Below, piece after piece: positions 27,800-35,844 of a stretch of 64,000 nt of DNA. The notes under the pieces are model-generated. The model made no database searches, was not told the DNA's origin, and saw nothing but the letters and a program-made list of their open reading frames with translations. Positions within the stretch are counted from its first letter, which is position 1. Each line of letters begins with the position of its first letter. Location: positions 2,108,001-2,172,000 of the forward strand of contig OZ242302.1 in NCBI GenBank assembly GCA_965208025.1, given 5' to 3'. Origin of the DNA: Bin80 sp965208025. GTDB taxonomy: Bacteria; Bacteroidota; Rhodothermia; Rhodothermales; Bin80. A program made the translations under genes and the position numbers.

Positions 27800-28297
27800 T
27801 TAATTACAAGTTGTAGTGATGGAAATCTGACCGACATATAGGCCAGGTTTTGTCTGGATCGAGAGTCCTCGGACGATCCCTCCGACTAGAAAATGTCGTT
27901 CTACGGGTCCGTCGGCGGGAATATGAAGCGCTTTCCCTGTGATTGCTGAAAAGGGTTCCTCCGCGGTTCTTGCTTGCCCCCACTGCCCTTCATAAGCCAA
28001 TGGGGTTCCCGGACCCGTGATCTGACGGGGGAATTCAATGCTGACCATGTAGTGAGATGCATATTGACCAGTGACGATAAATTGCCCCGGGGTTTGACCT
28101 CTCTCGTCAGAATGGTCTGGAAATAGACTGATCGTGTCATCCTGTCCTGTCACGGAGCCAAAGTCTACAGGCTCTTGCACGGCTAATGCACAGGTTGCTT
28201 GCGGTACGTGGAGGGCGAGCTGAACATTGATCTCTGCCGGTTGGGCATGTACAGATCCGACCAGCCAGACCGCTAAATGGAAACGCATCAATCGCAT
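27800..28297 (-). CDS. Secreted pilin-like protein (DUF4402-like), first subunit
   Basis: 165 residues with a signal peptide (MRFHLAVWLVGSVHAQ from the second Met). Strands follow with CALAVQEPVDFGSVTG, QFIVTGQYASHYMVSIEFP, HFLVGGIVRGLSIQ and a final strand GLYVGQISITTTC. The Cys near the mature N-terminus and the C-terminal Cys again suggest a disulfide-closed Ig-like fold, and the arrangement parallels the next gene. Overlaps the preceding stop by 10 nt. Confidence 0.62.
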   Translation of the reverse strand: MRLMRFHLAVWLVGSVHAQPAEINVQLALHVPQATCALAVQEPVDFGSVTGQDDTISLFPDHSDERGQTPGQFIVTGQYASHYMVSIEFPRQITGPGTPLAYEGQWGQARTAEEPFSAITGKALHIPADGPVERHFLVGGIVRGLSIQTKPGLYVGQISITTTCN

Positions 28298-28956
28298 GAA
28301 CGCACATGAACACGGTGCTCGTTCGCATACGTCTCAATGCAGTCCGAAGCATCCCTGAATGACATCACGACCGCAGGTGTCGCAAATCGGAAGGTCTGCC
28401 AGAGCGTATCTCTGGAGGCATACATCGCAGGAGGACGATGCCGTAGGGCAGTTGGATCAAAATTCCAAATTTCCAAACGTACACCCTCTCTATCCTGAGA
28501 CATACGCATTTCAAATTCATCTCCTCCATAGTAGTGACCCACAACTCCGAGGACATCTGCCGAGAGCGCAGCTCTGGCATCCTCGCTGAATCGGATATCT
28601 GATGCCAGATTGATCCCTTCCTTTCTGGTCGCATCCAGCCGGTAGTCTGCGGCGATTTCCCATGTTTTCATGGCATCCTGCAGCATTTGGGGCACATCAT
28701 TTCCAATCTCATAGGTTCCCATGGAGGGATAGAGTACCACCAGATCATTGGGGCCAAAGCCATTCGCGGTCACATCCACGATCTCCGCTTGGTCTATCCG
28801 TCCGATGACTGGAATTAAGAGCGCATCTAGTATTTCGCGAATCTGTATACTGTCGGACAGCGTCGCGACGGGTCGGGTTAGTTGATCAAACTGCTGTGCA
28901 TTTGCCACTTGAATCCCCCCAAGAACAAGGACAATTCTGACAAGTAGTTTAGTCAT
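28288..28956 (-). CDS. Secreted hypothetical protein, second gene of the pilus operon
   Basis: Start placed at MTKLLVRIVLVLGGIQVANAQ, which gives a signal peptide and an 8-nt ATGACTAA overlap with the previous stop. About 222 residues: IREILDALLIPVIGRIDQAE, VVDVTANGFGPNDLVVLYPS, then LSADVLGVVGHYYGGDEFEMR and two Cys near the end. No family recognised. Its place between an anchored protein and pilins suggests an accessory or assembly role. Confidence 0.55.
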   Translation of the reverse strand: MTKLLVRIVLVLGGIQVANAQQFDQLTRPVATLSDSIQIREILDALLIPVIGRIDQAEIVDVTANGFGPNDLVVLYPSMGTYEIGNDVPQMLQDAMKTWEIAADYRLDATRKEGINLASDIRFSEDARAALSADVLGVVGHYYGGDEFEMRMSQDREGVRLEIWNFDPTALRHRPPAMYASRDTLWQTFRFATPAVVMSFRDASDCIETYANEHRVHVRSCD

Positions 28957-29455
28957 CTTTTTCACGTTTGAAATATTTGAAATCATCTATTGGATGGATC
29001 ATGGTCAGCTGTATCGGGACGTCGGTTAGCACATGTCCCCGCCAGTTCATGGGTTCGGGCAGGGGAATCTGATAGGTAACGGAATAGGCAAAACATCGGA
29101 GTTGATCATCGCTGTACAACTGCACAGGTCGAGCAGCAAGGAATGCCTGCTCGAGCAGATCTTTGGTTGCTTGCAAGCGCAGGTTGACCGCATCGTAGTA
29201 GTCCATGACTGCCTTGCAGCGCCCGGTCTTATCAATTCGGACGAGGAGTTCGCGCGTCAAGAGATCTGTCACCAACCGCCGTGCGAGTGGGCTTGCTGCA
29301 CTATCGGTCACGACCGCTCGAGAAACGGTAGATGAATCATGTGGAGCCCGACTGTACAGCTTGCCTGATTCTGGTCCAGTGGATCTCATCCAAATCACCA
29401 GAACTGATGTTACTACCAGTGCGGTCCCAAAAAATACCACGTATTTTAACAACAT
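28949..29455 (-). CDS. Membrane-anchored hypothetical protein, first gene of the pilus operon
   Basis: 168 residues with one N-terminal membrane segment (KYVVFFGTALVVTSVLVIWM) and a periplasmic domain of ~130 residues (RLVTDLLTRELLVRIDKTG, YYDAVNLRLQATKDLLEQAF, LRCFAYSVTYQIPLPEP). No family recognised. It begins the twelve-gene operon. An inverted repeat (29452-29478) covers its start codon. The helical part may bind a pilus or regulatory partner. Confidence 0.5.
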   Translation of the reverse strand: MLLKYVVFFGTALVVTSVLVIWMRSTGPESGKLYSRAPHDSSTVSRAVVTDSAASPLARRLVTDLLTRELLVRIDKTGRCKAVMDYYDAVNLRLQATKDLLEQAFLAARPVQLYSDDQLRCFAYSVTYQIPLPEPMNWRGHVLTDVPIQLTMIHPIDDFKYFKREKDD

Positions 29456-29478
29456 ACATATATTGAGTACATGTATGT
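29452..29478. promoter_or_regulatory. Inverted repeat over the start of the pilus operon
   Basis: Arms ACATACAT (29452-29459) and ATGTATGT (29471-29478), 11-nt loop. The start codon of the first pilus gene lies within the first arm, so the hairpin could act as an operator or mask translation initiation. AT-rich flanks mean chance cannot be excluded. Confidence 0.3.
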
Positions 29479-29654
29479 TTACCCATTTCCTTCCCCGTAC
29501 GTTATCACCTATAATTGACGATTATGACAATGAATGACCGAAAATAGCCCGCAGTATTCCTGTGATTACGGGGTATCACGGACACCAAAGTTCGTGTGAG
29601 TAGAGCTTTGGAAAAAAATGAGGGAATTATAGGGAATAGTTGAAGCCCCTCCGC
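29456..29654. other. Intergenic upstream of the pilus operon
   Basis: Upstream region of the operon (minus strand), so the promoter should lie here. No confident Bacteroidota-type -33/-7 pair could be fixed. Confidence 0.3.
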
Positions 29655-29846
29655 TCACTTTTTCTTGGAAAGTTCGGGCTTGCCTATGGAACGACCTGTC
29701 ACTGGCTCATTCCTTCGCAATACTACCTGCCTGATTACTTGGCGGATGATCCGATCTCCGTAGCAAGGATTAATACACAGTTTATCCAGTAACGCGTCTA
29801 TTGTATCCGTGGGTTGGTCGGTAGTGCGTGGGTCCGGATTTTTCAT
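29655..29846 (-). CDS. Small hypothetical protein, charged
   Basis: About 63 residues from the Met at MKNPDPRTTDQPTDT; the frame extends further upstream to 29906, overlapping the membrane protein gene before it. Sequence DALLDKLCINPCYGDRIIRQ then lysine-rich tail. No family recognised; moderate likelihood of being real. Confidence 0.3.
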   Translation of the reverse strand: MKNPDPRTTDQPTDTIDALLDKLCINPCYGDRIIRQVIRQVVLRRNEPVTGRSIGKPELSKKK

Positions 29847-29886
29847 TGAATTGGTGGGTTGCTTAGAGAGATACACCGTTTTTATT

Positions 29887-30084
29887 TTACGTATGTTCCA
29901 GTGCATTGTAGTATTGATTCATCATGCAAAGAATAACGACAGCACAAAAAAGAAGAATAATATCACGCCAATCAAAAGCGCCCAAAAACATCCCATCCAT
30001 TGCTACCACTTTTAGGCTTGGCCGTAGCCGGTTTACGTTGACTATGTTGATCTTTTCAGGATCAATGCCTGATATGGGAGACAC
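29887..30084 (-). CDS. Small one-helix membrane protein
   Basis: 65 residues starting at GTG with an AAAAGG shortly upstream. One hydrophobic helix (DIILLFCAVVILCMM) near the C-terminus. Unknown function. Overlaps the next small frame by ~20 nt if that one uses its upstream start. Confidence 0.3.
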   Translation of the reverse strand: MSPISGIDPEKINIVNVNRLRPSLKVVAMDGMFLGAFDWRDIILLFCAVVILCMMNQYYNALEHT

Positions 30085-30158
30085 CTTTTCGGTCTGTTAA
30101 GCGTGCCCGCGTTGAACAACCTGGAAGTGCTCCCAATTAATTGCATCTAAGTCTTTCG

Positions 30159-30332
30159 CTAATCTGTATATACTACTGTCAGCCGAGCCTCATGTCCCTG
30201 CTGTATCCATTCGTCCAATCTTGATTCAGGGATTTTCAGCGCGTTGCAGATTTGGGAGTAGTCTACGCCTGATTTTCGTAACGAAACAATCGCATGACAT
30301 TGGTCAAGTGTGGGGTATGTGTGTTCGATCAT
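30159..30332 (-). CDS. Small helix-turn-helix-like protein
   Basis: 57 residues. MIEHTYPTLDQCHAIVSLRK then VDYSQICNALKIPESRLDEW has the helix-turn-helix spacing seen in small homeodomain-like DNA-binding proteins. It starts 5 nt after the true end of the frameshifted secreted-protein gene at 30338, as expected for an operon partner. No family named. Confidence 0.45.
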   Translation of the reverse strand: MIEHTYPTLDQCHAIVSLRKSGVDYSQICNALKIPESRLDEWIQQGHEARLTVVYTD

Positions 30333-30337
30333 GGGAT

Positions 30338-30762
30338 TTAGTTATGAAGTTTAAATCCCCAAACCGTAGACTGAGAGACAAATTTCTTGTTTGTATATAA
30401 GTCCCGAAAATCTGCCTTATCTACTATGTTTCCCCATCCCTTTGATGGAGCATGAACACAAGCATTATAGTTTGCCAAACGCCAAGCTACCAAGGTTTTT
30501 CTCTCGTATTCAAGTTGATTCCAGAATAATTCCCAAGCCAGATTCCGGCCAACCTTAAATAGATATGTCTGTTTGTTCTGTTATATGGAAAACGAATGTC
30601 TATCCCGGCATCAGCAAGCAACTGAACCATTTCCTTGGCTCTGTTTTTGAACTGAGCAAATTCTACACAGTTTTCATCCACGCTTTGTGCTAAGCACATG
30701 GAAGCGGAACAAAGGATGACTAGTAGCAAAAGAAAGGTGCAGATCATAGGTGGTTTCAGCAT
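30338..30762 (-). pseudogene. Small secreted protein, frameshifted
   Basis: Frame one (30762 down) gives a signal peptide (CTFLLLLVILCSASMCLAQ) and ~65 residues to RFPYNRTNRHI near 30570. The +1 frame then continues with LFKVGRNLAWELFWNQLEY, LVAWRLANYNACVHAPSKGW and FVSQSTVWGFKLHN. The second frame is clean until TAA at 30338, so the gene was one protein of ~140 residues that has one frameshift. Family unknown; a sequencing or assembly error is the alternative. Confidence 0.55.
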
Positions 30763-31082
30763 GGTACTGGTTGGTGTTGGATCACGCCCTAACAGGTGCC
30801 GGGCCTCGCATTATTACCCAAAAACCCTAACCCAGAATGGGCGCGGCGGAGAGACATCTTGCCTATTCACCAGTGCAGTTAGCGATCCCAGATTTGTTCA
30901 CGGCTATTATATTTGACAAGTAACCCGTCGTATCCGAGTCGGGACTTTGTGGTGACGATGCGTGGCTGGTATACACAAAGGAAAATTAACAATTGCCACC
31001 ATCGTAACAAGTTGATTGCAACCATTATGCATATGTGCGTAATAATTCGTACACTCGTTTTGAGGACCCGCCGATCAGTACC
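30763..31082. other. Divergent intergenic region
   Basis: Separates the small secreted gene (minus) from the Panacea gene (plus). Short frames on both strands show no recognisable family. Likely promoter space for both genes. Confidence 0.3.
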
Positions 31083-31666
31083 ATGTCCTATCACCGTGCC
31101 GAAAAATCGACTATTGATGTTGTGGTTGTTATCGCATATTTACTGAAGAAGGCATCCAGTATTAATAGGGGCTTAACACCATTACAGATCAATAAATTGG
31201 TCTATATTTGTCATGGTTGGACACTGGGGATTCTGAAAAAAACCTTAATTGAGAACAGGACTGATCAGATTCAGACTTGGAAATATGGGCCCGTAGTTAC
31301 GGAAGCATACGAAAGATTAAAAAGATGGGGTGCGCAAGAAGTAACATAAAGTTCTTTTTGTGATTCTCTTGACTTGATTGGTATTGGGGTGGAGTCTATA
31401 AAATCAATTTTAGAAGAGAACATAGTCCAGATATCAAATAAAAAACCAAAGATGTGTGAGATAATCAACGCGGTTTGGTATGTTTACAAAGATATGACTG
31501 GTGGACAATTAATTACAATAACGCATAAAGATGAAACGCCTTGGACTAAACATGTTAAGAAAAATTTTCTGGACAGGTAGTTCATGGGGTTCATATTCCG
31601 GATTCGTCTATATCTCTTCATTATGAAAACAAATTAAGGGATCTGATTAAGTCATCTGATGACTAA
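31083..31666 (+). pseudogene. Panacea-domain (DUF4065/SocA-like) antitoxin, broken
   Basis: Start at MSYHRAEKSTIDVV. The Panacea domain is readable as LTPLQINKLVYICHGWTLGI, WKYGPVVTEAYERLKRWG, then an in-frame TAA (31347-31349), then EIINAVWYVYKDMTGGQL and HKDETPWTKH. Near 31565 the frame shifts and GVHIPDSSISLHYENKLRDL ends the protein at 31666. The domain neutralises many unrelated toxins in PanAT modules. Two lesions mean this copy cannot be made intact without recoding or correction. A small gene overlaps its end, as in toxin-antitoxin operons. Confidence 0.72.
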
Positions 31667-31911
31667 AATATTATCACAAGAAAAGTTAGACGAAGTTCGA
31701 GAGAGGCAAGTGCGAGAAACTGATGCGCCAGATATAATAAATCCACCGATTCCATGGCCTACGCTCGTCTACAACGAGTACCAATCTCCTTAGGATATAC
31801 ATAAAATATGGTGCGATATTTATTGCTACCTTCATTGCACTCTATCATACATCACATCCAAAGTCTTATTTGTCAGTGGCTCCCAACGGCATATTTCTGC
31901 CAATAAACTGA
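31659..31911 (+). pseudogene. Possible toxin partner of the Panacea gene, frameshifted
   Basis: A start ATG overlaps the stop of the Panacea gene (ATGACTAA). The first frame gives 44 residues (MTKILSQEKLDEVRER, IPWPTLVYNEYQSP) then TAG at 31791. A neighbouring frame goes on with IYIKYGAIFIATFIALYH, a membrane-helix-like stretch, and ends at 31911. Overlapping position is typical of PanT toxins, some of which are small membrane proteins. The 3' part contains CAGTGGCTCCCA, a motif also seen in the 43269-43330 repeats, so part of it may be IS debris. Confidence 0.35.
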
Positions 31912-32005
31912 GGGGGCAGATGCACAAAATTTAATGAATTAGAAAGCCATGAAGCTTATTGGCTTGGCGAGACAGGGCCTCACAGAACCAGATGAGAGGC
32001 CCCAG

Positions 32006-32275
32006 CTACGAATTACTCCCAAGCACCGATAAATCCCTTGCATAGGCAACATAACCTTTATAGCTCCGGTATATTGAATAGGCGATGACAAGCCCCATTA
32101 GTATCCAAGTCCAGCTATAAGTTGTAAACAAAATGATAATGAATGCAAGCAAAAGAGAAGCTCCTATATTAATCCAAATCTGTTGTTTCGGATTGAGGGC
32201 GGATGCCTGCCAACGATTGACTCCGAACCCTATTGCTATAACGATGAGAGGCAAGATCCAATTCAAGATTTCCAT
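32006..32275 (-). CDS. Small membrane protein beside the Cys-tail gene
   Basis: 89 residues with three hydrophobic stretches: ILNWILPLIVIAIGFGV, INIGASLLLAFIIILFTT and WTWILMGLVIAYSIY. No family recognised. It lies 49 nt downstream of, and on the same strand as, the cysteine-tail protein gene. If the latter is a bacteriocin precursor, a protein like this would be the natural immunity candidate; that is inference from size, topology and position. Confidence 0.55.
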   Translation of the reverse strand: MEILNWILPLIVIAIGFGVNRWQASALNPKQQIWINIGASLLLAFIIILFTTYSWTWILMGLVIAYSIYRSYKGYVAYARDLSVLGSNS

Positions 32276-32324
32276 TGGGCGCAGTTGACTAAGTGTGAAT
32301 GTATATTATCTCAAGTTAGACGAT

Positions 32325-32984
32325 TTAGCATATTGCAGAGAATTCTGAAGAGCAAAACATGCATATACAACCCCAAGAACACAATGCAAATGCCGCAGGC
32401 CCACATCCTACACCAGCTAAGACCTCGCAGGCTGCAAACTTGGTGAAGTTTGACCAACCACCGCATGGAGCGGCTGCCGTTTTACCAGAAGAAAAATTGC
32501 TTTGGGAATTCGCATAAATAGCATCGTAATTATCGAAAAATCTGTCAATTTTGTCGTCTGTTATTGTACATGCATCAATGCTTGAGTTATCTTTATTCAA
32601 TTCAAGAAATATAGGATATTTTTCAACAATCGCTTGACTTGCTACTTCAATAGAAGCATAGTATTCTTCTCCAATTTGCGGATTATGCCCAAATAGAAGT
32701 TCGTTTAGGGAGGCACTGTCGCCACTTGATTTCCCTGTGTTTTGTACACCGATTTCAGCCTTAATGGCCTTTGAGAGTTCAGTCTTTGTTACCCCACGGA
32801 CAAGAGCTTCTTCAATGAAAACTAGGCTGCTTTGCCGTAACGCAACCAATCTGCGACGCTCGGGAGAATTCCATATTTCTTGTGCTAGAGCCTCGTCAAT
32901 CTCAATGCCTGATTCAGATAATTCTACTTCCTCTGGAAATGACGGGCTCTGGATTGCCTTTTCAAAACTGATCATAGAGTGCAT
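32325..32984 (-). CDS. Hypothetical protein with eight-cysteine hydrophobic C-terminal tail
   Basis: 219 residues. The first ~170 are acidic, soluble and nearly Cys-free, without a signal peptide (RRRLVALRQSSLVFIEEALV, TKTELSKAIKAEIG). The last ~47 residues switch to a Gly/Ala/aromatic, Cys-rich stretch with Cys at 174, 186, 194, 202, 206, 208, 211 and 219 (the final residue), e.g. GCGPAAFALCSWGCICMFC. A long leader-like region plus compact Cys-rich tail recalls peptide precursors such as halocin-C8-like bacteriocins. No modification enzyme or exporter is adjacent. A metal-binding or structural tail is the alternative. Met4 may be the real start. Confidence 0.6.
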   Translation of the reverse strand: MHSMISFEKAIQSPSFPEEVELSESGIEIDEALAQEIWNSPERRRLVALRQSSLVFIEEALVRGVTKTELSKAIKAEIGVQNTGKSSGDSASLNELLFGHNPQIGEEYYASIEVASQAIVEKYPIFLELNKDNSSIDACTITDDKIDRFFDNYDAIYANSQSNFSSGKTAAAPCGGWSNFTKFAACEVLAGVGCGPAAFALCSWGCICMFCSSEFSAIC

Positions 32985-33087
32985 GTCTTACGGTGAGATT
33001 GTAATTTCCGGATTGGTTGGAAATGTAACGGTAATTGGATGCTTAACCATCTCCACCGAACTAGAATAACAAAAGGGGTAGACTCTC

Positions 33088-34884
33088 CTATTGAACGAAC
33101 GGATTGGGCTTTGCGCGAGGGGACGTGAGGGGATCTTGATAGTACACAAACTTATTCGCTACGACGGGCTGGTAGGGACGCACGAACAGTAGTTGACGAG
33201 CCGGATGAAGGCGTCGTAATTCATCCGGTTTAAGAAGCGGACGGCTGCTTTCCTCGTATCCAGCACGCAATCGTCCCAATTTATGCCCATCTCCCTTGTT
33301 CAATCTACGTTGCCAAATGGACATCTCTCCAAGCAATTGGGCAATCTTTTGACTCGTGAACGGATCCTGAATCGCAAATGCCTGAATCACTTCACAATTT
33401 GCCAGAAAACTTTCCCATTCCGTCTGATACTCACGCTTCAGTTGAGCCAGATCCTGAAGGATCAACCACATCGTGAGACCATATCCCCCGCCCAGAGAGA
33501 CCGCTTCCTTAATATTTTGCATGTATCCAAGGTTGGCGAATTCATCCAGTAGAAATACGACTCGTTCATTTGGGCGAGGTTTTTTTGTAGCATTGTGCGT
33601 GCATGCATAATAACAACTACTGATCATTAGACGGAGCCACGGAGCAAACGCACTCAAATATTCGCGTGGAAGAATAATATAAATGGTCATCTTTCCGCTA
33701 CGTAGATTCTCTGGATCACAACTTGATTGCATGAGAACGTTGTGCATCCGCGGGCTACTCAGGAAATGCGTTTGACTCTGCGCAGTTGAGAAAACGCCGC
33801 TCCGCTCCCGATCTGATTTCTGATTAATCCGATTCGCTCCCTCTCGCACTTGATCTAATTCACTTCTTTCCATTGACTCCAGCGTAGTCCTCATCTCTGT
33901 TTCACTCTGCGTCAGCAGTGAGCGCACCATGATCAAATGCCGTTCCTGATGATACTCCTCACTGTGGGCCACATGAAGAATAAAACTCAATAGCAACCCC
34001 TTTGCCTCCATCCTCCAATGAGAATCCTCTACCTGCCGTCCGCGCCCGATCATCATGTCCGCGATCATCATTGCAGTTTCCACATAGTCTTCTCCCTCAA
34101 GATCAATAAAGTCCATCGGATTAAGCGATGCATGATTTTCATTGGATTCAACCATGAGACGAAATGGATCCAGCGCAACCACTTCCTGCCCCAGAACCTC
34201 TCTCCGCCAGTCGGCCGTCACCGCGTAGTTTTCTCCCTTGGGATCGGTGACGAGCATCCCTCCCTTATAATTCAGGAGGTTGGGCATTACGGTTCCAACC
34301 CCTTTTCCACTCCGCGTTGCGGCAATGGTAATCAGATGTCCATCCCCTTCGTAACGCAGATATTCCTTCCCCATGGTCCCAAGTAAAAGCCCATCTGCTG
34401 CTTTCTTGAGAGCATGTGCTGATCCCCATTGCGTTGAGCCTTTTGCCAATGATAGCTTTGCAGCCGACTGGATCATAATCCCCCGAACTAACAACATTCC
34501 AATCACTCCACCAGAACCCAGAGCACCAACCAATACCATTATCAAATCGGGTTGGCGAACAGCTCGGACGGTCGCCAAGAGTGCATGGTGTGGGCTGTAC
34601 AATGGTACCATGCTGATGACCAACATCGCAAGGATGAATGGGATGAGTACTGGACGGGTTTCCGACCGGATGAGCCAAGGCAACACCAAAGCGCCGCAAA
34701 TCCAAAGGAGAAATCGTGTATACTCATGGGGAAGCAAAGGCTCCGATAGGGGTGGTCCCCAAAAGTAAGTCATCACCGAAAGAGCAACTTGCAAGCTCAC
34801 TAATGGGAAAACGATCAGGAGTGCGAATGCACCACGCACTCCCAGAGATCGGGGAGCTGTCCAACCGTAGAGCCGCTCCGGCAT
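33088..34884 (-). CDS. virD4: VirD4/TraG type IV coupling protein
   Basis: 598 residues. Several N-terminal membrane helices (GAFALLIVFPLVSLQVALSV, FLLWICGALVLPWLI, LIMVLVGALGSGGVIGMLLV). The Walker A-like box is ATRSGKGVGTVMPNLL (about 189-200), then GGMLVTDPKGENYAV, Walker B VVFLLDEFANLGYM and the C-terminal LLKPDELRRLHPARQ. It links the relaxosome to the transfer channel. Follows trbI by 3 nt in the same operon. Confidence 0.95.
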   Translation of the reverse strand: MPERLYGWTAPRSLGVRGAFALLIVFPLVSLQVALSVMTYFWGPPLSEPLLPHEYTRFLLWICGALVLPWLIRSETRPVLIPFILAMLVISMVPLYSPHHALLATVRAVRQPDLIMVLVGALGSGGVIGMLLVRGIMIQSAAKLSLAKGSTQWGSAHALKKAADGLLLGTMGKEYLRYEGDGHLITIAATRSGKGVGTVMPNLLNYKGGMLVTDPKGENYAVTADWRREVLGQEVVALDPFRLMVESNENHASLNPMDFIDLEGEDYVETAMMIADMMIGRGRQVEDSHWRMEAKGLLLSFILHVAHSEEYHQERHLIMVRSLLTQSETEMRTTLESMERSELDQVREGANRINQKSDRERSGVFSTAQSQTHFLSSPRMHNVLMQSSCDPENLRSGKMTIYIILPREYLSAFAPWLRLMISSCYYACTHNATKKPRPNERVVFLLDEFANLGYMQNIKEAVSLGGGYGLTMWLILQDLAQLKREYQTEWESFLANCEVIQAFAIQDPFTSQKIAQLLGEMSIWQRRLNKGDGHKLGRLRAGYEESSRPLLKPDELRRLHPARQLLFVRPYQPVVANKFVYYQDPLTSPRAKPNPFVQ

Positions 34885-34887
34885 CCT

Positions 34888-35844
34888 CTATTCACTGTAT
34901 GCTTCCGAAAACTCCATGTCCTTGGACACATAGACCAAAAACTGATATCCAGGACGGAGCTCCAGGGTTGGTTGCCTGCGACGACCTTGTTCAAACTGAG
35001 TGGATGCGGTGCGAGATAATTCAAGTGCAAGCGACCCACCCACCAGACTACTAGCGGTCGCCGCAGTAGCCATTGAAGTGGCACTCCCGAGGAGTGCCAT
35101 CATCGCAGCACTTCCAAATCGCTGCATACGATGGTGGTTGACTTTATCTTGCAAACCTCCTTGACCGCCGTGTTCCAGAGCAGGGAGTCCAGGTAGATCT
35201 CTGGTCTCTCCATTTGGAAAGATCATACGATTCCAAACGATCAGTGCTCTTGGCTCCTCCCCTGCCAACATTCCTTCCATTCCACCGATCAATCGTGTCC
35301 CCGCTGGGATGAGGACCTCTTTGAGGCGTTTAGAGTCTCGTACTGGTCGAGTAACTCTTGCGCGGACCGGACCGGGTCGTCCAGTATGAATACCTGTTTC
35401 CAGTGCTGCCTCCATCACACTTCCCTCTAACAAGATCAGCCCTGTGCCAGACCCCACAACCTCTGTATGTGCTTGCACAGTATCAGCATTGAATGTACTT
35501 GATACATGGAGCACCCCGCGCGACTGGCGAGCTTGATCATAGGTAGACTTCCTCTCATCCGTTCGCTCATGCCTCGTCAACGTCTGTGGTTCCCAGGGGC
35601 TGGGGCGAGGCGTGCGAGGTTCAACGGGTGTAAGCGTGAGTGTCTCCACCGTTGGGGATGCAGTCAGTTCATACGGTGGGACAGGTTCAGAAGATTGACG
35701 ACGACTGCTAAAAAATAATACGAGCAAGACTCCGGCCAAGCTTAGGGCTAAAGCCAGAATATTTCGTCTTGAAAGGCGAGTAACAGGAACAGGATCTACA
35801 TACTCACTTGATTCGCTCTCAGGATTATTCAGTTCGCTCATCAT
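34888..35844 (-). CDS. trbI: TrbI/VirB10-family channel protein
   Basis: 318 residues: short cytoplasmic N-terminus, one membrane helix (NILALALSLAGVLLVLFF), a Pro-rich region (VEPRTPRPSPWEP) and the C-terminal beta-domain with GLILLEGSVMEAALETGI, VLIPAGTRLIGGM, NRMIFPNGETRDLPGL and LRPGYQFLVYVSKDM. The domain spans periplasm to outer membrane and forms the core complex with TrbG. Its start overlaps the trbG stop by 4 nt. Confidence 0.93.
   Translation of the reverse strand: MMSELNNPESESSEYVDPVPVTRLSRRNILALALSLAGVLLVLFFSSRRQSSEPVPPYELTASPTVETLTLTPVEPRTPRPSPWEPQTLTRHERTDERKSTYDQARQSRGVLHVSSTFNADTVQAHTEVVGSGTGLILLEGSVMEAALETGIHTGRPGPVRARVTRPVRDSKRLKEVLIPAGTRLIGGMEGMLAGEEPRALIVWNRMIFPNGETRDLPGLPALEHGGQGGLQDKVNHHRMQRFGSAAMMALLGSATSMATAATASSLVGGSLALELSRTASTQFEQGRRRQPTLELRPGYQFLVYVSKDMEFSEAYSE

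Noticed and set aside
31861..31890. CAGTGGCTCCCA as an IS21-like end inside the possible PanT frame
   Set aside because: A single 12-bp match is too short; kept only as a caveat.
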